Part shown: positions 30,430 through 38,303 of the stretch, one piece after another
How the letters are laid out: every line of letters begins with the position of its first letter
Numbering within the stretch: the first letter of the stretch is position 1
Source: JAXHUE01 sp034189655
Lineage (GTDB): Bacteria; Chloroflexota; Dehalococcoidia; E44-bin15
Assembly: GCA_034189655.1 (NCBI GenBank)
Contig: JAXHUE010000004.1
Location: 1-64,000, forward strand
Direction of reading: 5' to 3'
DNA length: 64,000 nucleotides
The notes under the pieces: model-generated
What the model was told of the DNA's origin: nothing
What the model saw: only the letters and a program-made list of their open reading frames with translations
Database searches by the model: none
Program-made: the position numbers and the translations under genes

Positions 30430-31542
30430 GTGCTCGATCAGATCGTGGAGTTCTTCCAATTTACCGGCCTGGCCCACTTCTACTGGGGCAATCTGGTCAT
30501 GCTCCTGGTCGGGGGGCTGCTCATCTTCCTCGCCATCTGGAGGAAGTATGAGCCTCTCCTTCTCGTCTCCATCGGCTTCGGGGTGATCCTGGTCAACCTC
30601 CCCCTGACCGGCTTAACCGAGGCCGGCGGCCTCCTCCACTACCTGGGGCTGGGGGTCGACCTGGCCATCTTCCCCCCGCTCATCTTCCTGGGCATCGGTG
30701 CCATGACCGATTTCACTCCGCTCATCGCCGAGCCCAAGACCTTCTTCCTGGGGGCGGCGGCGCAGCTTGGCATATTCGCAACCCTGTTCGGGGCACTGGC
30801 CCTGGGGTTTCCCTTGCACGAGGCCGGGACCATCGGCATCATCGGCGGCGCCGACGGCCCCACCGCCATCTACACCGCGGCGCTGCTGGCGCCCGACTTG
30901 ATCGGGCCGGTGGCCATAGCCGCCTACTCGTACATGGCCCTGGTGCCCATCATCCAGCCGCCCATCATGAGGCTGCTCACCAGCCAGCATGAGCGCGAGA
31001 TCGTGATGGAGGAGCCGCGCGAGGTATCCCGGCTGGAGCTCATCCTGTTCCCCCTCGTGGTCACCCTGGTGGTGGTGCTGCTCCTGCCCAAGGCGGCGCC
31101 ACTCATCGGCATGCTCATGCTGGGCAACCTCCTGCGGGAGAGCGGGGTCACCGAGAGGCTGGCGCGGACGGTGGGGGGTGCCCTCATCGATATCGTCACA
31201 GTGTTCCTCTGCGTATCGGTGGGGGCCAAGATGGTGGCCTACAAGGTGTTCAGCGTTGAGGTCATACTCATCTTCGTGCTCGGCATCGTGGCCTTTGGCA
31301 TCGGTACTGCGGGTGGGGTGCTCATGGGCAAGCTGATGTGCCGCCTCACCGGGGGCAAGGTGAACCCACTCATCGGCGCTGCTGGCGTGAGCGCGGTGCC
31401 CATGGCGGCGCGTGTGGTGCAGGTGGAGGGACAGCGGGCCAACCCCTCCAGCTTCCTGCTCCACCATGCCATGGGGCCCAACGTGGCCGGGGTCATCGGC
31501 TCGGCGACGGTGGCCGGGCTGCTCATCGCCTTTGTCGGATAG
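30430..31542 (+). CDS. mmdB: Sodium ion-translocating decarboxylase beta subunit
   Basis: The membrane subunit (370 residues) that releases CO2 from carboxybiotin and drives sodium export. It is very hydrophobic with about nine to eleven helices. The conserved segments of the OadB/MmdB/GcdB family are FPPLIFLGIGAMTDFTPLI, GTIGIIGGADGPTAIYTA, AAYSYMALVPIIQPP, and in the second half NPLIGAAGVSAVPMAARVVQ and NFLLxHAMGPNVAGVIGSA-like FLLHHAMGPNVAGVIGSA. The aspartate in GGADGP is the key sodium-site residue known in the family. GTG start, 10 bases after the biotin carrier. Confidence 0.95.
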   Translation: MLDQIVEFFQFTGLAHFYWGNLVMLLVGGLLIFLAIWRKYEPLLLVSIGFGVILVNLPLTGLTEAGGLLHYLGLGVDLAIFPPLIFLGIGAMTDFTPLIAEPKTFFLGAAAQLGIFATLFGALALGFPLHEAGTIGIIGGADGPTAIYTAALLAPDLIGPVAIAAYSYMALVPIIQPPIMRLLTSQHEREIVMEEPREVSRLELILFPLVVTLVVVLLLPKAAPLIGMLMLGNLLRESGVTERLARTVGGALIDIVTVFLCVSVGAKMVAYKVFSVEVILIFVLGIVAFGIGTAGGVLMGKLMCRLTGGKVNPLIGAAGVSAVPMAARVVQVEGQRANPSSFLLHHAMGPNVAGVIGSATVAGLLIAFVG

Positions 31543-31571
31543 CCTGTCTTCTTGGAGAGTAAGGAGGTGCC

Positions 31572-32354
31572 ATGACGGAGAACGTGCTCATCGTGGAGGG
31601 GGAGGGACACATCTGCACCGTCACCATAAATCGCCCCGAGCGCAGGAATGCCCTCACCATGGAGGTGCTCTACCGCCTGGGCGATACCATGCGCGGCCTG
31701 GATAGAGGGGTGCGGGTGGTGGTGCTGCGCGGCGCCGGCGAGAAGGCCTTCTCGTCGGGGATGGACATCGGCGGGGCGCTCGCGGTCTCTGACGAGGAGA
31801 TGAAGACCAAGGGCAACCCCATCGACTACGGCATGGGGGGCGTCACCGGGTGTCACTGCCCGGTCATCGCCATGATAGGCGGCGCCGCCATGGGCGCAGG
31901 GTGCGACCTGGCGATGTCCTGCGACCTGCGCGTGGCCGGCGACAACGCCCGCATGGGGATCAACCCGGTCAAGCTGGGGCGGATATACCACCCCGCGGGC
32001 GTCCAGCGCCTCATCAACGTGGTGGGGCTGGCCCGGGCCAAGGAGCTGTTCTACACCGGCCGCTTCGTGGATGCCCAGACGGCCCGGGAGATGGGGCTGG
32101 TCAACCGGGTGGTCCCCGCTGCCGAGCTGGAGGACGCCACCTATGCCCTGGCCCAGGAGATCGCCGATAACGCCCCGCTCGCCGTGGCCGGCACCAAGAC
32201 CATCTTCAACCGCCTCTTGAAGTGCCAGCGCTTGAGCACAGAGGACGAGGCCGAGATAGTCGCCATCCTCGACATGTCGGAGCGCAGCGAGGACCTGAAG
32301 GAAGGCACCATGGCCTTCATGGAGAAGCGAAAGCCCAACTTCCAGGGCGCGTGA
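31572..32354 (+). CDS. Enoyl-CoA hydratase/isomerase family protein
   Basis: A 260-residue crotonase-fold protein: CTVTINRPERRNALTMEVL, AFSSGMDIGG as part of the oxyanion hole, VIAMIGGAAMGAGCDLAMSCDLRVAG for the second, and LFYTGRFVDAQTAREMGLVNRVVP. In the position of the second hydratase glutamate the sequence reads NPVKLGRIYHPAG, so simple hydratase chemistry is not assured; crotonase-type decarboxylases and isomerases also look like this. AAGGAGG precedes the ATG. Being in the decarboxylase operon, it probably acts on a related CoA ester. Confidence 0.87.
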   Translation: MTENVLIVEGEGHICTVTINRPERRNALTMEVLYRLGDTMRGLDRGVRVVVLRGAGEKAFSSGMDIGGALAVSDEEMKTKGNPIDYGMGGVTGCHCPVIAMIGGAAMGAGCDLAMSCDLRVAGDNARMGINPVKLGRIYHPAGVQRLINVVGLARAKELFYTGRFVDAQTAREMGLVNRVVPAAELEDATYALAQEIADNAPLAVAGTKTIFNRLLKCQRLSTEDEAEIVAILDMSERSEDLKEGTMAFMEKRKPNFQGA

Positions 32355-32367
32355 TGGGGAGGGGCCT

Positions 32368-32661
32368 ATGGTGGAGAAGGGGGGCCACCCCGGAGACTAC
32401 GCATTTCGCTACCGCCTGGACAGCGACGACGGGGATGGGGCGCGCTACCCTGACCCCCTGGTGGAGATGGTGCGGGCCCAGCTTGAGAACATCCTCAACA
32501 TCGCGCTGCCGCTCTCCGGGGGGCGCGAGGTGCTGGTGGACGGCTTCAAGCTGCTCCGCGACAGGGACACCGTCTACCGCATCTTCCCCCGACGGGAAGG
32601 GCGCGACGACCTCCCCGGCGCAGGCACCGGGCCCGGCGATAGGGGGGGTGATGTGCCGTGA
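32368..32661 (+). CDS. Small protein related to the N-terminus of the next radical SAM protein
   Basis: A 97-residue protein with no known domain. Residues 29-64 (from DPLVEMVRAQLENIL to VDGFKLLR) align without gaps to residues 14-49 of the downstream radical SAM protein, with about 14 identities by my count, including QLE, SGG and DGF. It therefore looks like a free-standing paralogue of that N-terminal module. The tail is glycine- and aspartate-rich. AGGGGCCT lies before the ATG. The stop overlaps the next gene by four bases (GTGA). Function unknown. Confidence 0.72.
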   Translation: MVEKGGHPGDYAFRYRLDSDDGDGARYPDPLVEMVRAQLENILNIALPLSGGREVLVDGFKLLRDRDTVYRIFPRREGRDDLPGAGTGPGDRGGDVP

Positions 32662-34250
32662 GCTCCTACCAGAACATCAGGCTCACCTCCCTCTATGAGC
32701 CCAGGATCGAGTTCATCAAGAGGCAGCTGGAGAGCCTGCTCACAGTGGTCGAGCTGGAGAGCGGTGGCCAGGTGGTGCCCATCGATGGCTTCCGCTTGCG
32801 GCGCCTAAAAGACTGGCTCTCCCCCTCCACGGGCAACCCTGAGGAGGTCTTCCAGCACGCCGCCATCCGCTGCGACTGTGACTGCATCTTCTGCTACAAC
32901 CGGGGCAACCCGCCCGGGCTCGGCCGCGACAACGCAAGGGCAGTGGAGGAGGAGTTCCAGGAGATGATGGCCCGGGTGGAGCACTTCCACCCCAGGGACA
33001 GCCTCTTCCCCTGCCTGGGCGATACCTACGAGGCGCTCATCCACCCCCACATCATCGATGTCCTGAGCGCGCTGCGCCGGCGGACGGGGCAGCCCTTTCG
33101 CATCACCACCAACGGCAGGGCGCTCACCCGCGACATGGTCGCCGCCCTCGCCGCCTTGAGGCCTGTCTACCTGTACCTCTCCTTGAACAGCGCCTCCGCG
33201 GAGCGTCGCCGCCGGCTCATGGGTGACCCCACCCCCCAGGTCGCCATCGACTCGCTGCCCCTGCTCCAGGAGGCTGCCATCCCCTATGCCGTGCTCGTCT
33301 GCCCCTGGCCCCTGGGCTCCCTGGAGGAGACCCTCGACGACATGGAGCGCACCGTGGCCTATGCACAGGGGCACGGCGCTCACCTGGTGGAGATAAACCT
33401 CCCCGGCTACACCCGCTTCTTCTCCTCCGAGGAACTCTTCGACCTGGACGAGGTGTGGTCGGCGGCGGTGGCACGGGTCCGAGCCATGAGGGGGCGCATG
33501 GCGGTACCCATCGTGACCATGCCCAGCATGTACGAGGAGAACCTGGGCCGGGGGCGCAAGAACCTCCCCGGCATCATCGGCGTGGTGGCCGGCTCCCCGG
33601 CACAGCGCGCCGGCTGTGCCCACGGCGACGTGATCAGGGCGGTGAACGGGATACCGGTGACCTCCAGGCCCCAGGCCCGTGACCTGCTCTCCCTGCTCCA
33701 GCGCAGCTCGAACCGCGGGGCCGCCATCACCGTGGAGCGGGGCGGCCAGGTGCTGGAGCTTCCACTTGACCTGGAGGACACCTCCTATCCCTACGACCGG
33801 GAGACCGATACTCACCTGGGGGTGGTCTTCCTGGGCACCGGCCTCCGCACCAGCTACCTGGAGCAGCTCAAAGGGCTCATCGAGCGCCACGGGGCGCGGC
33901 GCTGCCTCTTCCTCTCCTCGGCGCTGGTCAGGCCCACCTTCGAGCAGTGCCTCGCCGAGAGCACCCTCTTCGCCGACCCGGGACTCACCATCGACATCCA
34001 GGTGCCGCCCAACCGCTTCTTCGGTGGCAACGTGTTCATGGGCGACCTCCTCGTCGTCCAGGACTTCATCGACTTCCTCAAGGACTACCTGGCACGTGGG
34101 GGGCCCAGGCCTGACCTCGTCGTCATCCCCTCCTCTCCCTTCAACCTGGGGGGGTGGGGGCGAGACCTCACCGGCAGGGTCTACCTGGACATCGAGCGGG
34201 AGGTGGGCATCCCTGTCGCCCTCCTGGAGTGCGCCACTATATACGACTAG
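32658..34250 (+). CDS. Radical SAM protein with internal PDZ and DUF512-like C-terminus
   Basis: A 530-residue protein in four parts. Residues 10-60 are a short module shared with the preceding small protein. A radical SAM domain follows with CDCDCIFC, whose cluster cysteines are C72, C76 and C79, and RITTNGRALTRDM. A PDZ domain lies at about 303-372 (VVAGSPAQRAGCAHGDVIRAVNG). The C-terminal 150 residues resemble DUF512 (VPPNRFFGGNVFMGDLLVVQDF). Known DUF512 proteins carry PDZ before the radical SAM core, so this order is rearranged. The substrate is unknown. GTG start overlapping the previous stop; last gene of the decarboxylase transcript. Confidence 0.85.
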   Translation: MSSYQNIRLTSLYEPRIEFIKRQLESLLTVVELESGGQVVPIDGFRLRRLKDWLSPSTGNPEEVFQHAAIRCDCDCIFCYNRGNPPGLGRDNARAVEEEFQEMMARVEHFHPRDSLFPCLGDTYEALIHPHIIDVLSALRRRTGQPFRITTNGRALTRDMVAALAALRPVYLYLSLNSASAERRRRLMGDPTPQVAIDSLPLLQEAAIPYAVLVCPWPLGSLEETLDDMERTVAYAQGHGAHLVEINLPGYTRFFSSEELFDLDEVWSAAVARVRAMRGRMAVPIVTMPSMYEENLGRGRKNLPGIIGVVAGSPAQRAGCAHGDVIRAVNGIPVTSRPQARDLLSLLQRSSNRGAAITVERGGQVLELPLDLEDTSYPYDRETDTHLGVVFLGTGLRTSYLEQLKGLIERHGARRCLFLSSALVRPTFEQCLAESTLFADPGLTIDIQVPPNRFFGGNVFMGDLLVVQDFIDFLKDYLARGGPRPDLVVIPSSPFNLGGWGRDLTGRVYLDIEREVGIPVALLECATIYD

Positions 34251-34283
34251 CACCGCGCTGGGGGGTGGTGTGGGGGACGCGCC

Positions 34284-35375
34284 TCACACGTTGAACAGGA
34301 AGGTTATCACGTCGCCGTCTTTCACCGTGTAGCTCTTGCCCTCGGTGTGCAGCAGCCCCTGGCGCCGCCCCTCGGCGATGCCGCCACAGCGCTCCAGGTC
34401 TGGGAAGGAGATGACCTCGGCGCGGATGAACCCCCGCTCCATGTCGGAGTGGATCTTGCCTGCTGCCTTGACCGCAGGGGTACCGCGGGGAATGCTCCAT
34501 GCCCGCACCTCGTCGGAGACGTGGGTGAAGAAGGTGACCAGCCCCAGCAGCTCGTACGACAGCACGATGATGCGCTCGAGCGCCGCCTCCTCGATGCCCA
34601 TGGCGGTGCGAAACTCCTCGGCATCGGCGTCCTCGAGCTGGGCCAGCTCATCCTCTACCTTGGCGCACAGCACCGCCGCCTGGCGATGAGGCCCCCGGTA
34701 GCGGGAGCGCCACTCTTCCTCCAGGGCTCCGGCCTGGGACAGCATCTCCTCGCCGATGTTGAACACGATGAGAAGGGGCTTGGCACTGAGGAACTGGAAG
34801 CCGGCGGCAAGCCGACGCTCTTCCTCGTTGAGCTCGAGCCCGCGGAGGGGGCTCTCTCTCTCCAGGGCCTCCTTGAGTCGCCACAGCAGCGCCTGCTCGT
34901 GGCCGAACGCCTCGCGCTCGTGGGGCCGGGCTGCCTTCAGGGAGGTCTCTATCCGCTCCAGCCTCCTCTCAACGATGGCCAGGTCGGCGAGCACTAGCTC
35001 TAGCTCCACGCTGGCTATGTCGCGCTCGGCATCGACGCTGCCATCGGGGTGGGGCACGCTCTCATCGGGAAAGGCGCGCACTACGCAGAGCAGGGCATCG
35101 GCCTTGCTCAACTGGCCAAGGGCCTCGCCACGACTCTCCCCACGGGCCCGACCCGCGGCTGGGGCAGCACTATCTACGTAGCGCACCTCGGCGGGGACCT
35201 CTCTCCTGGGCTGGAATATCTGGCACAGGGTGCCCAGCCGCGGGTCGGGCACCTTGGCCACACCGACGTTGGCTCCCCCCTCAGCGTGGGCCCCGGTCTG
35301 GGCCTTGCCTCGGGTCACCGCATTGAATACTGTCGTCTTGCCGCTTTGGGCAAGCCCTACTATCCCTGTCTCCAT
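34284..35375 (-). CDS. ychF: Ribosome-binding ATPase/GTPase YchF (OLA1 family)
   Basis: A TRAFAC P-loop NTPase (363 residues) that associates with ribosomes and prefers ATP in studied members. It has GLAQSGKTTVFNAVTRG as the P-loop, where most YchF proteins have GLPNVGKST. The G3 and coiled-coil regions follow, then FNIGEEM in the G4 position, and the C-terminal TGS domain (LLGLVTFFTHVSDEVRAWSIPRGTPA, GKIHSDMERGFIRAEV, KSYTVKDGDVITFLFNV). The ATG is directly preceded by CTACAAAAAA with no ribosome site; it may be translated from a leaderless message. It lies at the edge of a hairpin repeat array. The downstream end is convergent to the radical SAM gene. Confidence 0.92.
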   Translation of the reverse strand: METGIVGLAQSGKTTVFNAVTRGKAQTGAHAEGGANVGVAKVPDPRLGTLCQIFQPRREVPAEVRYVDSAAPAAGRARGESRGEALGQLSKADALLCVVRAFPDESVPHPDGSVDAERDIASVELELVLADLAIVERRLERIETSLKAARPHEREAFGHEQALLWRLKEALERESPLRGLELNEEERRLAAGFQFLSAKPLLIVFNIGEEMLSQAGALEEEWRSRYRGPHRQAAVLCAKVEDELAQLEDADAEEFRTAMGIEEAALERIIVLSYELLGLVTFFTHVSDEVRAWSIPRGTPAVKAAGKIHSDMERGFIRAEVISFPDLERCGGIAEGRRQGLLHTEGKSYTVKDGDVITFLFNV

Positions 35376-35427
35376 TTTTTTGTAGCGAGCATAGGGTGCT
35401 CGGGTAAAAAAGATGTGTTTCCGCTAT
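35307..35427. repeat. 121-bp segment duplicated across the gap, left copy
   Basis: This segment covers the first 69 bases of ychF and part of its upstream region. It is repeated identically at 35528-35648, immediately after the N run. Both copies end or begin exactly at the gap edge, which points to two contig ends that overlap and were not merged. Confidence 0.92.
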
Positions 35428-35527
35428 NNNNNNNNNNNNNNNNNNNNNNNNNNNNNNNNNNNNNNNNNNNNNNNNNNNNNNNNNNNNNNNNNNNNNNNNN
35501 NNNNNNNNNNNNNNNNNNNNNNNNNNN
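35428..35527. other. Assembly gap of 100 N, probably false
   Basis: Exactly 100 N flanked by a 121-bp exact duplication. If the two copies are collapsed, ychF and its upstream region become continuous and no sequence is missing. Confidence 0.95.
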
Positions 35528-35648
35528 GCCTCGGGTCACCGCATTGAATACTGTCGTCTTGCCGCTTTGGGCAAGCCCTACTATCCCTGTCTCCATTTTT
35601 TTGTAGCGAGCATAGGGTGCTCGGGTAAAAAAGATGTGTTTCCGCTAT
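35528..35648. repeat. 121-bp segment duplicated across the gap, right copy
   Basis: Identical to 35307-35427. It contains a second copy of the ychF start (ATG at 35596, 23 codons to the gap edge), which I take as an assembly artefact and not a second gene. Confidence 0.92.
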
Positions 35649-36008
35649 GTGGGCCCACCACTATACTAGCATCCTCTTTTCGTAGCGCGCATTTTTTTGT
35701 AGCGAGCATAGGTTGCTCGTGTGAAAAGGGCGTGTCTCTGCTATATGGTGCCCATCGTCTTTTCAGCTACGCTTTTTTGTAGCGAGCATAGGGTGCTCGG
35801 GTAAAAAAGATGTGTTTCCGCTATGTGGTACCCATCGTCTTTGTAGCTGCGCTTTTCTTGCAGCGAGCATTTTTTCGTGGCGGGCATAGTCTGCTCGGGT
35901 CAAAGAGATAATACCATATCTCGGTTGTCCGCTCTAGGCCCTCTCTGCCATGTGGGGTATGGCGGGACGGGGGGCAATGGGCTAGAATAGGCTTTGAGGG
36001 GGGAGCAT

Positions 36009-36947
36009 TTGCTGTACATCCTCTACGGCCCCGATGACTTCTCGCTGCGGGAGGAGCTGGCCGCCATAAAGGCCGGCCTGGGCGAGGGCGAGGCGCTCGC
36101 TACCAATACCACTACCTTCGACGCAAGGCAACTGCGGCTCGGTCAGCTCGCCGATGCCTGCATGGCCATGCCCTTCCTCGGCTCCCACCGCCTGGTCATA
36201 GTCGAGGGCTTCTCCCACTCCAGCATCCAGCCGCCTGACCTCGCCCAGATGGTGGCCGCCATGCCCCCCACCACGGCGCTGGTGCTCACCGACGGCGAGG
36301 TCAAAAAGGGCAATGCATTTCTAAAGGCCCTCGCCCCCATGGCCCAGGCCAGGGAGTTCCCGCTCATAAAGGGGGCCTCCCTGGAGCGCTGGGTCAGGAC
36401 GCGCGTGGAGCGGGAGGGGGGCACCATGGCGCCGGGGGCGGTGAAGATGCTTGCGGCCGCTGTCGGGGACAACCTGTGGCTCCTCTCCAGCGAGATCGAG
36501 AAGCTCTTGCTCTACACCGCCGGCAGGCGCATCGATGAGCAGGACGTCGAGGAGGTGGTGAGCTACGCCCGCGAGGCCAACGTCTTCCCCATGGTAGATG
36601 CCATCGTCGAGGGGCGGGCCCAGGTAGCGGCACCACTGCTCCACCGCCTGCTCCAGGAGGGGGACACCGCACCCTACCTCCTCTACATGCTCACCAGGCA
36701 GCTCCGCCTCCTGGTCCAGGCCAAGGAGCTCAGCGCCAGGGGAGTCCCTCCCCGCGATATCAAGGCGCGGCTCGGCGTCACCTCTGACTTCGTCTTGAAC
36801 AAGGCCCTGGAGCAGGGCCGGCGCTACTCGGCAGAGCGCCTGGAGCACATCTATCGCCGCCTCCTGGAGACCGACCTCTCCATCAAGCGCGGCACCTTGA
36901 AGGGGGAGCTGGCCCTCGACCTCCTCGTCGCCGAGCTGTGCCGCTAG
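36009..36947 (+). CDS. holA: DNA polymerase III delta subunit
   Basis: HolA opens the beta clamp as part of the clamp loader. The 312-residue protein shows LYILYGPDDFSLREEL at the N-terminus, RLVIVEG, the NLWLLSSEIEKLLLY motif of domain II, and the domain III stretch PYLLYMLTRQLRLLVQAKEL, then LETDLSIKRGTLKGELALDLLV, all HolA features. I take the TTG at 36009 after AGGGGGGAG; the TTG at 35994 is the alternative. A TAGAAT at 35983-35988 may be its -10, but no -35 is seen. The stop overlaps the convergent MBL gene by four bases. Confidence 0.9.
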   Translation: MLYILYGPDDFSLREELAAIKAGLGEGEALATNTTTFDARQLRLGQLADACMAMPFLGSHRLVIVEGFSHSSIQPPDLAQMVAAMPPTTALVLTDGEVKKGNAFLKALAPMAQAREFPLIKGASLERWVRTRVEREGGTMAPGAVKMLAAAVGDNLWLLSSEIEKLLLYTAGRRIDEQDVEEVVSYAREANVFPMVDAIVEGRAQVAAPLLHRLLQEGDTAPYLLYMLTRQLRLLVQAKELSARGVPPRDIKARLGVTSDFVLNKALEQGRRYSAERLEHIYRRLLETDLSIKRGTLKGELALDLLVAELCR

Positions 36948-37606
36948 AGCCGCGCCACGAGACGCTTCGCCTTTGCCTGGGCGTTCCCAGTCACCGTGCG
37001 GCCGTGGCCGAAGCACATGGTATCGAAGTCCAGCTCGGCGAGACGCTGCGCCGAGCGCCGCGCCTCTGCCATGTCCCGGCTCACCAGCCGCATCGGCGGG
37101 GACAGCCTGCCCCCCCAGTTGTTGAGCGCATCGCCGACGAAGACTATCCTCCTGCTCGGAGAGTACAGGCAGATGCTGCCTGGCGTGTGGCCGGGGGTGT
37201 GCACCACCGCAAGCCCACCCAGAGGGCGCAGCTCGTCGCCGTCCTCCAGCACCACGTCCACCTCTACCGGGGGCGGCGGGAACAGGAGCGCGCGCTTAAG
37301 CCCCCTCGCCTCTTTGAAGAAGGGGGCCTCGCCGTTGATGAAGGGGACATCGGCGCGGTGGGCCGCGACCTTAGCCCCGGTGAGCCCCTTGAGCTCGGCG
37401 GCGGCCCCGACGTGGTCGGAGTGGTAGTGAGTGAGGCAGATGAGCGTGAGCTCCGAGGGAGAGCGCCCCAGCCGCTCGATGGACTCCACGATGTGCCCAG
37501 AGCTCCCCCTGGTAGCGGCGTCTATCAGCGCCAGCTCCTCCTCGACGATGAGAAAGCAGTTGACGTACCCTATCCCCACCTGGTGGACGCCGGGCACTAT
37601 CTCCAT
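36944..37606 (-). CDS. MBL-fold metallo-hydrolase
   Basis: A 220-residue metallo-beta-lactamase-fold hydrolase with the full metal set: THYHSDH, then HTPGHTPGSICLY, VFVGDALN with the bridging aspartate, and the C-terminal CFGHG. The N-terminal GYVNCFLIVEEELALIDAAT is common in glyoxalase II-like members. The substrate cannot be told from sequence. It follows the PHP gene by 12 bases on the same strand, so the two are probably co-transcribed. Confidence 0.9.
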   Translation of the reverse strand: MEIVPGVHQVGIGYVNCFLIVEEELALIDAATRGSSGHIVESIERLGRSPSELTLICLTHYHSDHVGAAAELKGLTGAKVAAHRADVPFINGEAPFFKEARGLKRALLFPPPPVEVDVVLEDGDELRPLGGLAVVHTPGHTPGSICLYSPSRRIVFVGDALNNWGGRLSPPMRLVSRDMAEARRSAQRLAELDFDTMCFGHGRTVTGNAQAKAKRLVARL

Positions 37607-37618
37607 GGCGGCACCTCC

Positions 37619-38266
37619 CTAGCGTGTCCTGGACATATCGACCGGGGCGAACCGCCCCGCCCTGATCTCGGCGATGAGCTCGGCGAGCGTGGCCACCTGC
37701 CGCTCGAAGCGGGTGGCACAGCGCCCCAGGTCCTTGACCTCGTGGGCATCGCTCGCCGCGATGCCCTTGAGCCCCAGCCGCTGTGCGAGCTCCTGGGCAA
37801 AGGCGTTCTCCCCCTCCGAGCCGCGGCCGTTCTGCACCTCGACGGCATCGGCCACCGCGAACAGCGGGCTCTCGCAGGCACGGTTCAGCGCCGGGTAGTA
37901 GCGCTCTCCGTTGGGGTCGGGGCCCAGGGGGAAGTGGCGGCGGTAGGGGTGGGCCACGATGATGGCGCCGCCCACCTCGTCCACCATCTGGCGGACAAAG
38001 GTGGCACGGTGCATGCCGAACACGTACCGCGTGAGCCCGAAGACCAGCAGGTGGGCGTCCTCGGTGGTTATCTCCACGCCGGGAAAGATCAGGAAGCGGT
38101 GCCTCTCACTCAGCGCGGCGATGTCCTCGTCGCTCCAGAACCAGTCGTGCTCGGTGATGCATACGGCGTCCAGTCCGACACGCTTGGCGTTTTCTATCAG
38201 CTCGTCCGGCGTCAGGTAGCTGTCGTCGGAGAAGGGCTTGGTATGGGTATGCAGATCGATGAGCAT
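37619..38266 (-). CDS. PHP-domain phosphoesterase
   Basis: A 215-residue PHP-domain protein, a metal-dependent phosphoesterase fold. The four motifs are visible: DLHTHTKPFSDDS, ITEHDWFWS, FPGVEITTEDAHLLVFG, and later IVAHPYRRH with GIAASDAHEVKDLGRC. Related proteins hydrolyse nucleoside 3',5'-bisphosphates or oligonucleotides, but the substrate here is open. It sits 37 bases downstream of the oxidoreductase gene at 38304 on the same strand, and is probably read from the same transcript. A TATAGT lies before the start without a clear -35. Confidence 0.88.
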   Translation of the reverse strand: MLIDLHTHTKPFSDDSYLTPDELIENAKRVGLDAVCITEHDWFWSDEDIAALSERHRFLIFPGVEITTEDAHLLVFGLTRYVFGMHRATFVRQMVDEVGGAIIVAHPYRRHFPLGPDPNGERYYPALNRACESPLFAVADAVEVQNGRGSEGENAFAQELAQRLGLKGIAASDAHEVKDLGRCATRFERQVATLAELIAEIRAGRFAPVDMSRTR

Positions 38267-38303
38267 TGTCTCGACTACTATATCGCCGGCCCGTGAAGGC
38301 CGC

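Larger units (their letters stand above)
35378..35900 (-). repeat. Array of 80-98 bp repeats, each with a CGAGCA/TGCTCG hairpin
   Basis: Reading the minus strand, a unit containing the palindrome CGAGCACCCTATGCTCG followed by CTACAAAAAA recurs. Hairpin copies are at 35386-35402 (= 35607-35623 after the gap), 35703-35719, 35783-35799 and a degenerate one at 35881-35897. Units also share AAAGACGATGGG, a CATAGCGGAAACACATC stretch and TTTTTTACC. Partial copies (CGAGCAT next to an A run) lie near 35680 and 35863. In each unit TTTACC or a variant and TACAAA flank the hairpin at 18-19 bases, like a promoter with a palindromic spacer. The ychF-proximal copy ends at the ychF ATG. The stretch up to holA holds no gene. 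Confidence 0.75.

Noticed and set aside
35528..35596. A second ychF N-terminus
   Set aside because: It is the right-hand copy of the 121-bp assembly duplication at the gap.
35378..35900. A CRISPR array
   Set aside because: The repeats are 80-98 bp, degenerate and share most of their length, without unique spacers of constant size; no cas genes are near.
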